Source: Lysobacteraceae bacterium (GTDB lineage: Bacteria; Patescibacteriota; Patescibacteriia; JAACEG01). Taken from it: a stretch of DNA of 5,011 nt. The stretch is taken from assembly GCA_011682665.1 (NCBI GenBank), contig JAACEG010000104.1:1-5011 (forward strand), read 5' to 3'. This document shows, in pieces, positions 1-4,977 of this stretch. The stretch's first letter is position 1. The number at the start of each line of letters is the position of its first letter. The notes beneath the pieces were generated by a model. That model was not told the origin of the DNA and made no database searches. It saw only the letters and a list, made by a program, of their open reading frames with translations. A program made the position numbers and the translations under genes.

Positions 1-12
1 AAATTGCTTCAA

Positions 13-85
13 GGGCCAGTAGCTCATCTGGTAGAGCGCCTCGTTTGCACCGAGGAGGTGGCGGGTTCGAGTCCTGTCTGGTCCA
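13..85 (+). tRNA. tRNA-Ala, anticodon UGC
   Basis: The sequence folds into a complete cloverleaf. The acceptor stem GGGCCAG (13-19) pairs with CTGGTCC (78-84) and the discriminator base is A85. The third pair is G-U (G15 with T82), which is the G3-U70 identity determinant of alanine tRNAs. The anticodon stem CCTCG/CGAGG (39-43, 51-55) encloses the loop TTTGCAC, giving anticodon TGC at 46-48. The T arm is 61-77 with the loop TTCGAGT. CCA is not encoded, because the genomic sequence after A85 is CAT, so it must be added by a nucleotidyltransferase. Only 12 bases precede the gene, so its promoter is outside the window. It is the only plus-strand gene here. Confidence 0.98.
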
Positions 86-88
86 CAT

Positions 89-121
89 AAAACAAAAATC
101 CCTTAAAGGGATTTTTGTTTT
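89..121. terminator. Bidirectional intrinsic terminator after tRNA-Ala
   Basis: A perfect 14 bp inverted repeat (89-102 with 108-121) has the loop TTAAA. The core is CCC/GGG, extended by A-rich and T-rich arms, so each strand ends its hairpin with a T tract. It starts 3 bases after the tRNA and terminates plus-strand transcription. Because it is symmetric and lies 74 bp beyond the stop of the convergent ABC permease gene, it can also terminate the minus-strand operon. The structure is seen directly; bidirectional use is inferred. Confidence 0.85.
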
Positions 122-194
122 TAACATTTATAATAAAATTTAAATCTATAAATTATTTTAAACAAAATTTAAAAAGTTTTAATTTTGATATATT

Positions 195-968
195 TTAAAA
201 TAATCGTTTACGAAAAATAACTGAAATCAAAAATAAAATTACGCCAACAACAATTACCATAGGACCAGTTGGGAGAGAAACAAAACGAGCAATAAAAATA
301 CCTCCAATAGCTGAAGCAATTCCAAAAACAACTGCCCATATTTTATATGACTCCAAGCCTTTACTAATATTTTTTGCTGAAGCGGCTGGAATAGCAACAA
401 GCGCGGCTGTAATTAATCCTCCAACAAGATAGACACCCAAAGCAACAACAACAGCAATACTTAATAAATAAAGTAAATTATAAAAATCTATATTAACTCC
501 TTCTATAACAGCTAAATCTTCGTGGATATTCATCAACATCATTTTTTGGTAAAACTTTTTTATAACAAAAAAAATTAATAAACTTAATATAACTACAAAT
601 ATTGTTTCTTTAAAACTTATTGTAGAGATTTTACCAACTAAAGCTTCTTCTGCTTTGCCAATAGGTAAAAAAAGTAAAGCTGAACCAACGCCTGAGGCAA
701 AAATAATCGCTGCCAAATTTTCCAAGGGCAATTTTGTTCTTTTTTCTAAAATCCAAATAAGAATGGCTCCAATAATAACAAATGGAAAAACTCCTAATGA
801 TATATCAAATCCAAAAATTAGAGCTAAAGCTACTCCGGGGAAAGCAAGATGAGCTAATGGCCCAGCCACTACTGACATTTTCTTAGAAAGCATCAATGTT
901 CCTAAATAAGCGGCTATTCCACTAATGAAAATTCCACTAATTAATGTAAAAATAAGTTGATATGACAT
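195..968 (-). CDS. znuB: Zinc/manganese ABC transporter permease (ABC-3 family, ZnuB-like)
   Basis: The 257-residue, very hydrophobic protein has about seven or eight membrane segments, a normal length for the ABC-3 family that imports Zn, Mn or Fe across the cytoplasmic membrane. Family landmarks are visible: the KKMSVVAGPLAHLAFPG stretch (about 29-45), which matches the usual 'RRM..xGDALSHxxLPG' region; the EDLAVIEGVN segment (about 150-159), typical of the cytoplasmic coupling region; VGGLITAALVAIPAASA (182-198); and LPTGPMVIVVG (232-242) in the last helix. It follows the ATPase gene on the same strand after a 42 bp gap, so the two are very likely co-transcribed. No Shine-Dalgarno sequence is visible before the ATG. 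Metal specificity (Zn versus Mn or Fe) cannot be read from the permease alone; the symbol is by family resemblance. Confidence 0.94.
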   Translation of the reverse strand: MSYQLIFTLISGIFISGIAAYLGTLMLSKKMSVVAGPLAHLAFPGVALALIFGFDISLGVFPFVIIGAILIWILEKRTKLPLENLAAIIFASGVGSALLFLPIGKAEEALVGKISTISFKETIFVVILSLLIFFVIKKFYQKMMLMNIHEDLAVIEGVNIDFYNLLYLLSIAVVVALGVYLVGGLITAALVAIPAASAKNISKGLESYKIWAVVFGIASAIGGIFIARFVSLPTGPMVIVVGVILFLISVIFRKRLF

Positions 969-1010
969 AAAAATAATAAAAGTTTTTTACTAAATTTGAT
1001 AAATTAATCA

Positions 1011-1706
1011 TCAATGTTGATGATGATCATAAAATTTAATTTCCATACCGAAAACTTTTTTTAATATCTTCGGATCTAAGATTTCTTTAGGACTACCATA
1101 ACAATTATATTCTTTATGGCTGAGGCATAACACCTTACTTGAATATTTATATACAATATTTAAATCATGAGTAACTAAAAAAATAGTTATTTTTTCTTTT
1201 TCTTGAATAGCGCGTAAAAGAGAATAAATGTTTTCCCCACCGCCAATATCTATTCCTGTAGTCGGCTCGTCAAAAAAAATAATTTGAGGATGAGAAATTA
1301 AAACCCAGGAAACTAACATTCTTTGAAATTGTCCACCAGATAAACGGCCTGCATCCTTAGCTAAAATGTTTTTATCTAAACCGACTAAATTTAAAAACTG
1401 AATTATTTTTTCACGCGTAGGTGAAGGATTTTTTAAAGCAAAAAAGTCTTGTATAGTTAAAGGAAAATCTTTTACCCTAAGTTGTGTTAATCCTTGTGGC
1501 AAATAACCAATTTTTGGCCTATCTTGCCAAATAATTTTTCCTTTATAGGGTAAAAACCCTAAAAGCGTTCGCAATAATACGCTTTTTCCTGATCCATTTG
1601 GACCCATAATAGTTAAAATTTCTCCTTGAGCAACCTGAAAAGATATATTATTTATAATATTTTCTCCATCCAAGTTAACACTTAAATTTTTTACTTCTAA
1701 AAGCAT
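1011..1706 (-). CDS. znuC: Zinc/manganese ABC transporter ATP-binding protein (ZnuC-like)
   Basis: The 231-residue nucleotide-binding subunit has all the ABC ATPase motifs in order: Walker A GPNGSGKS (35-42), Q-loop glutamine in GYLPQG (Q71), signature LSGGQ (122-126), Walker B IIFFDE (142-147) and the switch histidine H180 in LVTHD. The IGYLPQ...FPLTIQDFF stretch (67-89) is characteristic of the metal-importing subfamily. The protein ends in DHHQH; short histidine-rich tails are common in zinc-type ATPases and point to a metal substrate. It powers import by the adjacent permease encoded 42 bp downstream. The gene ends with two tandem TGA codons. No substrate-binding lipoprotein gene is next to it. 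The ATG at 1706 has no Shine-Dalgarno sequence; the bases before it are AT-rich. It is the first gene of a two-gene operon in this window. Confidence 0.95.
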   Translation of the reverse strand: MLLEVKNLSVNLDGENIINNISFQVAQGEILTIMGPNGSGKSVLLRTLLGFLPYKGKIIWQDRPKIGYLPQGLTQLRVKDFPLTIQDFFALKNPSPTREKIIQFLNLVGLDKNILAKDAGRLSGGQFQRMLVSWVLISHPQIIFFDEPTTGIDIGGGENIYSLLRAIQEKEKITIFLVTHDLNIVYKYSSKVLCLSHKEYNCYGSPKEILDPKILKKVFGMEIKFYDHHQH

Positions 1707-1713
1707 AAGATAT

Positions 1714-1748
1714 TGATATCACCAAAAATAGTAAGATACTGCCTTACT
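1714..1748. promoter_or_regulatory. Inverted repeats upstream of znuC (possible operator)
   Basis: AGTAAG (1730-1735) and CTTACT (1743-1748) form a perfect 6 bp inverted repeat with a 7-base spacer, and TGATATCA (1714-1721) is a second, 8 bp palindrome. Both lie within 45 bp upstream of the znuC start codon, between that gene and the repeat element. On the minus strand a weak promoter-like pair (TTTACC and TACTAT, 16 bp apart) overlaps the first repeat. This arrangement fits a repressor site for a metal operon, but it matches no Zur or MntR consensus I can name, and a plain RNA hairpin is equally possible. Confidence 0.3.
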
Positions 1749-1757
1749 TGGTAAATA

Positions 1758-1930
1758 GGGACTGGTGACGAGAGCCGTTTCTACTGCAATTTTCATCTTT
1801 TGGTCAAATTTTCTTCAAATTTTTTTACCTTACCTTGGGGTAGGCTAAAAAAATTATTTAAAAAATTTGTCTCAAAATTTGTCTCAAAATCTAAAAATTT
1901 CGTGACGAAAGCGCTCTCGTCATCAACACC
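1758..1930. repeat. MITE-like inverted-repeat element, copy 1 (family A)
   Basis: This 173 bp stretch is nearly the same as 4022-4189: the central ~140 bp differs by only a few bases. Its ends are inverted repeats, GGGACTGGTGACGAGAG on the left and, read in reverse, GGTGTTGATGACGAGAG on the right (13 of 17 match). The two halves are also loosely complementary around a central small hairpin (CCTTACC...GGTAGG, 1828-1844), so the whole unit could fold into one long hairpin. An inner palindrome TTTCGT-G-ACGAAA lies at 1898-1910. A 12 bp unit AAATTTGTCTCA is present twice in tandem (1863-1886), where copy 2 has a shorter version. No clear target duplication flanks this copy (AAATA left, TATCT right), and its right terminus is more diverged, so it may be the older insertion. 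It encodes no transposase and would need a helper enzyme. Confidence 0.85.
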
Positions 1931-2116
1931 TATCTATAATATTTTATATAAAATAACAAAAGGTCTATAAATAGACTCTTCCCCTTTTTTTATCCTAAGC
2001 CATTGATATGGTATAAACAACAAATTTTCATCTTTTTACTTTATTAGTAAACTCTATAATCTCAAAACTATTTATTGATATATTGGGGCTTAAAATAGAT
2101 TATATTCGGATTAAGT
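1931..2116. other. AT-rich intergenic stretch
   Basis: Together with the repeat element and the znuC upstream region, this belongs to a 410 bp gap without a gene. I see no open reading frame of note and no RNA gene. The only structured piece is the short hairpin at 1963-1976. It separates the membrane protein gene to the right from the repeat element and the znuCB operon to the left. Confidence 0.6.
1963..1976 (-). terminator. Weak hairpin, possible terminator of the 173-residue membrane protein gene
   Basis: GTCTA and TAGAC form a 5 bp stem around TAAA. Read on the minus strand it is followed by CTTTTGTTATTTT, a broken T tract, about 140 bp downstream of the stop at 2117. The stem is short and the T run is interrupted, so this is only a candidate. 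On the plus strand it is followed by a better T run (1985-1991), but there is no plus-strand gene for it to serve. Confidence 0.3.
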
Positions 2117-2638
2117 TTAATTCTTCTCTAAAATTTTGGCCGTGGTAGATTTACTAGAATATTTTTTAAAACAATTTAAAAAATAAAGAGCCGCTATTTG
2201 TATTGCTATGGATAAAATAATTAAAAATAAAGCATGATCATCTAAAAAAGGAATAGATAAATTCGGAAAAAACAAAGAAAATAACCCAACTCCAACGGTA
2301 GCTCCGCAAATAGGAGCGCCAACGCCACAAACTTGCATAGCGCCAATGCCAAGTGCCGCAAAAATAATAGCAACTATACTTGCGCCAGTATTTTTCATAG
2401 TCATAGCTTTTTCTTTCACTACTTTAACTATACAAGCGCTTACAACAGCAAAAATAATTATATATAAAATTCCTATCAAGTACCAAGTCCCATCAAAAAT
2501 TTTTTTAGGAATCAAATAATAACCGCCAATGAGACCGACTATTAAAACTAATAAACAATATTTGCTTTTAAAAATATCTAAAATTAAATATTTTTTAGAT
2601 CTATTATTTTCAAATAATTCAAAAAGTCTTTTAAGCAT
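2117..2638 (-). CDS. Hypothetical four-helix membrane protein
   Basis: I do not recognise this 173-residue protein. It has a charged, lysine-rich N-terminus (1-26) followed by membrane segments at about 27-44, 51-72, 86-125 (long, glycine- and alanine-rich, perhaps a helix plus re-entrant loop) and 136-156, then a basic C-terminal tail. The most distinctive feature is the AMQVCGVGAPICGATVGVG segment (100-118), with cysteines at 104 and 111 inside a glycine-rich membrane stretch. Paired membrane cysteines with nearby Gly/Pro occur in some metal-transport proteins of the MerT/MerC kind, but the resemblance is vague and gives no function. There is no signal peptide with a cleavage site. The ATG at 2638 has no visible Shine-Dalgarno sequence. 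It stands alone on the minus strand; a full-consensus promoter lies about 280 bp upstream, beyond a repeat element. Confidence 0.75.
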   Translation of the reverse strand: MLKRLFELFENNRSKKYLILDIFKSKYCLLVLIVGLIGGYYLIPKKIFDGTWYLIGILYIIIFAVVSACIVKVVKEKAMTMKNTGASIVAIIFAALGIGAMQVCGVGAPICGATVGVGLFSLFFPNLSIPFLDDHALFLIILSIAIQIAALYFLNCFKKYSSKSTTAKILEKN

Positions 2639-2753
2639 ATTATAATTTAATTATAAAAATTCAAACATCTGAACTTTAATATATAACCATTTATAATCCT
2701 TAATGTTAATAGCCTATAATCAGACTTGTTATTTCTATATTTTATTTATTACC

Positions 2754-2905
2754 TTGAATTACGAAATGGCTTCTACTGTGGCTTCCCTTCTGGCGTGATT
2801 TCATCTTTCAGGCTTAATTTTGGTAGCGCTACTACGAAAAATCTCGTCTTCAAGCGAACTCTTATTAGAGCGAAACCATCGTTACGAACCCATTTCGTAA
2901 TTCAA
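2754..2905. repeat. MITE-like element with 16 bp perfect terminal inverted repeats (family B)
   Basis: The unit begins TTGAATTACGAAATGG (2754-2769) and ends with its exact complement CCATTTCGTAATTCAA (2890-2905). Near the middle is the 10 bp palindrome GTAGCGCTAC (2823-2832), and the two arms are loosely complementary, so the 152 bp unit could fold as one hairpin. It is clearly richer in G and C than the flanks. It contains no transposase. A related terminus, TTGGATTACGAAAT, is present at the right edge of the window (4978-4991), which supports a repeat family. A 62-codon plus-strand frame running across it (2726-2914) looks incidental. Confidence 0.75.
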
Positions 2906-2915
2906 AGTTATTAAA

Positions 2916-2944
2916 ATTATATATCTTGATGGGGTATCTGTCAA
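2916..2944 (-). promoter_or_regulatory. Full-consensus sigma70-type promoter facing left
   Basis: Read on the minus strand, TTGACA (2944-2939) and TATAAT (2921-2916) are both exact consensus hexamers with the optimal 17 bp spacer. Transcription would start near 2909, immediately outside the family B element, run through that element, and reach the 173-residue membrane protein gene starting at 2638. This implies a leader of roughly 270 nt containing the hairpin-forming repeat. The hexamers are seen directly; activity and the target gene are inferred. It could instead drive a small RNA made from the repeat. Confidence 0.65.
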
Positions 2945-3046
2945 ATTATTATTTACAAAAAATTACTCTCTTATCCTCTGCCAACGACAATTTTTTAAAT
3001 TTTCTTACCCAAAAATATTTAAAGATTATTATTATATTATCTTGAA

Positions 3047-3259
3047 TTAGAAAATGTCATTGTGAGCTCCGTCTCCGTCATCCGCCAACCGGCAAAGGTG
3101 GAGCAATTCCATGAATATTATCGCCAATTCTCGGAATTGTCTGCCTGTCGACAGGCAGACTTCGCCCCCCCTCTCTCGCAATGATGGAACTTTTTCAAAA
3201 TTGTCTGTCTGCTAGCAGGTATTTTGTTTCGCTTTATTCCTCGCAATGACGAAATCTAA
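3047..3259. repeat. Degenerate inverted-repeat element with 'GTCATTGTGAG' ends (family C)
   Basis: The left end TTAGAAAATGTCATTGTGAG (3047-3066) matches the reverse complement of the right end (3240-3259, CTCGCAATGACGAAATCTAA) at about 16 of 20 positions. An internal partial copy of the right end, CTCGCAATGAT, lies at 3175-3185. Inside are several further palindromes: 3139-3160 (22 bp, perfect), CTGCTAGCAG (3209-3218) and an imperfect TCCGCC/GGTGGA pair (about 3084-3106). The stretch is much richer in G and C than its surroundings. 'GTCATTGCGAG...CTCGCAATGAC' ends are a motif I associate with widespread bacterial intergenic repeats. The composite look suggests nested or decayed insertions. 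No gene is visible. Confidence 0.6.
3139..3160. repeat. 22 bp perfect palindrome
   Basis: The arms GTCTGCCTGTC (3139-3149) and GACAGGCAGAC (3150-3160) are exact reverse complements with no spacer. It lies inside the family C repeat. A related, degraded version (TTGTCTGTCTGCTAGCAGG) follows at 3201-3219. Similar 'CTGCCTG...CAGGCAG' palindromes are, from memory, frequent in Parcubacteria-type genomes. As RNA it would form a tight hairpin; as DNA it could be a protein-binding site. No T tract follows, so it is not a standard terminator. Confidence 0.8.
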
Positions 3260-3299
3260 ATATTTTATAATTCATAGATATTAATCAAAAACTTTTATT

Positions 3300-3980
3300 T
3301 TATATAAGATCATTAGTTTTTAAGCCATTTGTAAAAAGTTTATGATCTTTTTGAAAAATTTTTCTTGCGATATGATAAATCCCATAAGTAATAAAAAAGG
3401 CCGAGAAAACATCGATCGTATAATGGAGATGCCCTAAAATAACCGCTGCTGCCGCTATCAAAGAAGAAAATATAAAAATCCATCGTAAATATTTGTTTTT
3501 CCAAAATAGTAATGCCATAAGAAAAGGCATCCCCGTATGTCCGGAAAAGAATAAATCCGCGCCAGAACTAAAATATCGAAACTGATCTAAATCTGTGACA
3601 ATACGATCTGGGGACGGAGCAAGATGAGTCATTGTCACAAAAAGAGAACGAATACAAATGAACAAGGCAACACTTTTAAGAGTGAAAGGAATCGTTTTCG
3701 GCTCTAAAAGAAAAATAATAATCATAAAAACTATAAACAATAATACACCTCCACTAAAAACTATATTTGTGTTCACGACTGGCAAATTATCAAGCAAAAT
3801 GTCTGTAGTTGAATTTCCCGCTTCCTTATTTACATATTTTATCGCGCTATAATTTACAAAAAGACTACCTATCAAAAATAAAATCCCCATTATTACTGAA
3901 GCGACAAAAAATTTATCAGACAAAAATAGTTTATATTTACTGATTCTATTAATTAATGATTTTATAATAAAGTGATCCAT
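3300..3980 (-). CDS. PAP2-superfamily membrane lipid phosphatase/phosphotransferase, sphingomyelin-synthase-like
   Basis: A 226-residue membrane protein (numbered from the ATG at 3980) with about six hydrophobic segments. The catalytic signatures of the PAP2 superfamily in its sphingomyelin-synthase-like (PAP2_C) form are visible: GADLFFSGHTG (140-150) with D142 and H148, and HLHYTIDVFSAF (184-195) with H186 and D190, giving the His-His-Asp set. An upstream block IRSLFVTMTHLAP (110-122) resembles the conserved 'R..YxxxTxLP' motif of the same group. Members cleave or transfer phosphate or phospho-headgroups on lipids at the outer face of the membrane; the bacterial substrate here is unknown. 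The reading frame stays open to 4061, but that 27-codon extension (MKIAVKTALVTSP...) is encoded by the inserted repeat element and its flank, so I choose the ATG at 3980. The DedA gene lies upstream on the same strand. Confidence 0.85.
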   Translation of the reverse strand: MDHFIIKSLINRISKYKLFLSDKFFVASVIMGILFLIGSLFVNYSAIKYVNKEAGNSTTDILLDNLPVVNTNIVFSGGVLLFIVFMIIIFLLEPKTIPFTLKSVALFICIRSLFVTMTHLAPSPDRIVTDLDQFRYFSSGADLFFSGHTGMPFLMALLFWKNKYLRWIFIFSSLIAAAAVILGHLHYTIDVFSAFFITYGIYHIARKIFQKDHKLFTNGLKTNDLI

Positions 3981-4021
3981 ATTTATTTTATTTAATATTT
4001 TCTTTTTTGTATTTCCTATTT

Positions 4022-4189
4022 GGGGGCTGGTGACGAGAGCCGTTTTTACTGCAATTTTCATCTTTTGGTCAAATTTTCTTCAAATTTTTTTACCTTACCT
4101 TGGGGTAGGCTAAAAAAATTATTTAAAAAATTTGTCTCAATCTCAAAATCTAAAAATTTCGTTACGAAAACACTCTCGTCACCAGCCCC
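4022..4189. mobile_element. MITE-like inverted-repeat element, copy 2 (family A), inserted in the 3' end of dedA
   Basis: This 168 bp unit is nearly identical to 1758-1930. Its termini are a perfect 17 bp inverted repeat, GGGGCTGGTGACGAGAG (4023-4039) and its complement (4173-4189), better preserved than in copy 1. It is flanked by TATTT on both sides (4017-4021 and 4190-4194), consistent with a 5 bp target-site duplication. The arms are loosely complementary around a central CCTTACC...GGTAGG hairpin, and TTTCGT-T-ACGAAA is an inner palindrome (4157-4169). Its right end supplies the last codons and stop of the DedA gene, and its left end supplies an ATG that opens into the PAP2 frame. No transposase is encoded. 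The exact left boundary is uncertain by one base, because it has five G against four on the right. Confidence 0.82.
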
Positions 4190-4754
4190 TATTTAATTTT
4201 TTTATAATAAAATAAATTGCAATAGAAATAACAATCAAAAAAATGACTCCAACGGATGTATAATCAAGATAATTATTAATTTTAGAATAACTTTTGCCAA
4301 AATAGTAACCTATAAGTAAAAATAATAAAGATTTTGGCAAGGTTGATATTAGAGTGTAAAGAAAAAACTTTTTGTAAGAAACTTTAGCTATCCCAGCGCT
4401 AATCAAAAATGGCGTTTCTATTGAATAAGCAAGCTTTCCTAAAATAATTGTACTAGCAGTATGCTTATCAAAATGCTTTTCAAGCTTTTCAATATGTTTG
4501 ATATTAAGCCCCACATAATGGCCCCATCTTTTTATAAATTTAACACCTCCCCATCGACCAATCATATAGGAAATAGTGTCGCCAGTCAAATCTCCAATCA
4601 CTACTAATCCATACACTATAAATACATTAAGCTGTCCAAGAGAAGACAAAAAACCTGCAATAACAGTTATAATTGGCCCCTCGACTACAACGATTGGAAA
4701 AAGAAAAAAATATTTATAGCTGATTAAAAAAGCAATGATTTGCTGAAATGACAT
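4179..4754 (-). CDS. DedA/VTT-family membrane protein, C-terminus altered by repeat insertion
   Basis: The 191-residue protein has the DedA layout: an N-terminal EGPIITVIAGFLSSLG re-entrant region (25-40, E25 and P27), GDLTGDTISYMIGRWGG (54-70), an amphipathic HFDKHTASTIILGKLAYSIETPFLISAG block (94-121) corresponding to 'G.RF.P..R....AG', then KKFFLYTLISTLPKSLLFLLIGYYFG (128-153) and a last helix (about 166-184). The usual arginine of the 'GRF' motif is lysine here (K107) and the phenylalanine is replaced. Some DedA proteins translocate undecaprenyl phosphate or phospholipids across the membrane; the substrate here is unknown. The final residues RGW and the stop TGA come from the inserted element (4179-4189 plus one flanking base). 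The ATG at 4754 lies about 18 nt after the predicted transcription start. It is co-oriented with the PAP2 gene. Confidence 0.9.
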   Translation of the reverse strand: MSFQQIIAFLISYKYFFLFPIVVVEGPIITVIAGFLSSLGQLNVFIVYGLVVIGDLTGDTISYMIGRWGGVKFIKRWGHYVGLNIKHIEKLEKHFDKHTASTIILGKLAYSIETPFLISAGIAKVSYKKFFLYTLISTLPKSLLFLLIGYYFGKSYSKINNYLDYTSVGVIFLIVISIAIYFIIKKLNRGW

Positions 4755-4779
4755 AAATTTTTATAAAATATTAATATTA

Positions 4780-4808
4780 ATAATACTATTATAAATAAGT
4801 TATGTCAA
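4780..4808 (-). promoter_or_regulatory. Sigma70-type promoter of dedA (and PAP2)
   Basis: On the minus strand, TTGACA (4808-4803, exact consensus) and TATTAT (4785-4780, one mismatch) are 17 bp apart. The predicted start near 4773 leaves a leader of only about 18 nt before the dedA ATG at 4754, with no Shine-Dalgarno sequence in it. A second TATAAT-like stretch overlaps the spacer but is badly spaced. Position and quality make this the likely promoter for the dedA-PAP2 pair. Confidence 0.65.
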
Positions 4809-4977
4809 AAAAATTAAACTGAAAAAACAAAAATGATTAATTTATTACAAATAATTCTACCCCTTACTAAAAAATAGTTTGTATTTTTATTAAAAACATA
4901 ATATTATTTATAAAATAACTCTAAACAAATTTATAAAAAATTTTATTTAATCAAATTTATCATTATTCTTAATTATC

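Noticed and set aside
655..852. 65-codon plus-strand open frame
   Set aside because: It lies entirely antisense to the well-supported ABC permease gene, and its lysine/proline-rich product resembles no family.
1719..1796. 25-codon minus-strand frame MKIAVETALVTSPYLP... just upstream of znuC
   Set aside because: Most of it is repeat sequence and there is no ribosome binding site. It is noted as a property of the element, not as a gene.
1995..2092. TAAGCC (1995-2000) and GGCTTA (2087-2092) as possible ends of another element
   Set aside because: Only six bases pair exactly and the adjoining similarity is weak, as expected by chance in AT-rich DNA.
2639..2665. TATAAT-like sequence immediately upstream of the 173-residue membrane protein gene
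   Set aside because: TTGAAT is only 14 bp upstream of it, too close for a standard promoter, and TATAAT-like strings are common in this AT-rich stretch.
2726..2914. 62-codon plus-strand open frame
   Set aside because: It spans the family B inverted-repeat element, starts and ends in flanking AT-rich DNA, and the product has no recognisable domain. The open frame is best explained by the repeat's composition.
3658..3852. 64-codon plus-strand open frame
   Set aside because: It is antisense to the PAP2 gene and has no domain features.
1758..4189. CRISPR array or phage attachment sites as an explanation for the repeats
   Set aside because: There are only two long copies far apart, with no regular spacers and no integrase nearby. 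The inverted termini fit MITE-like elements better.
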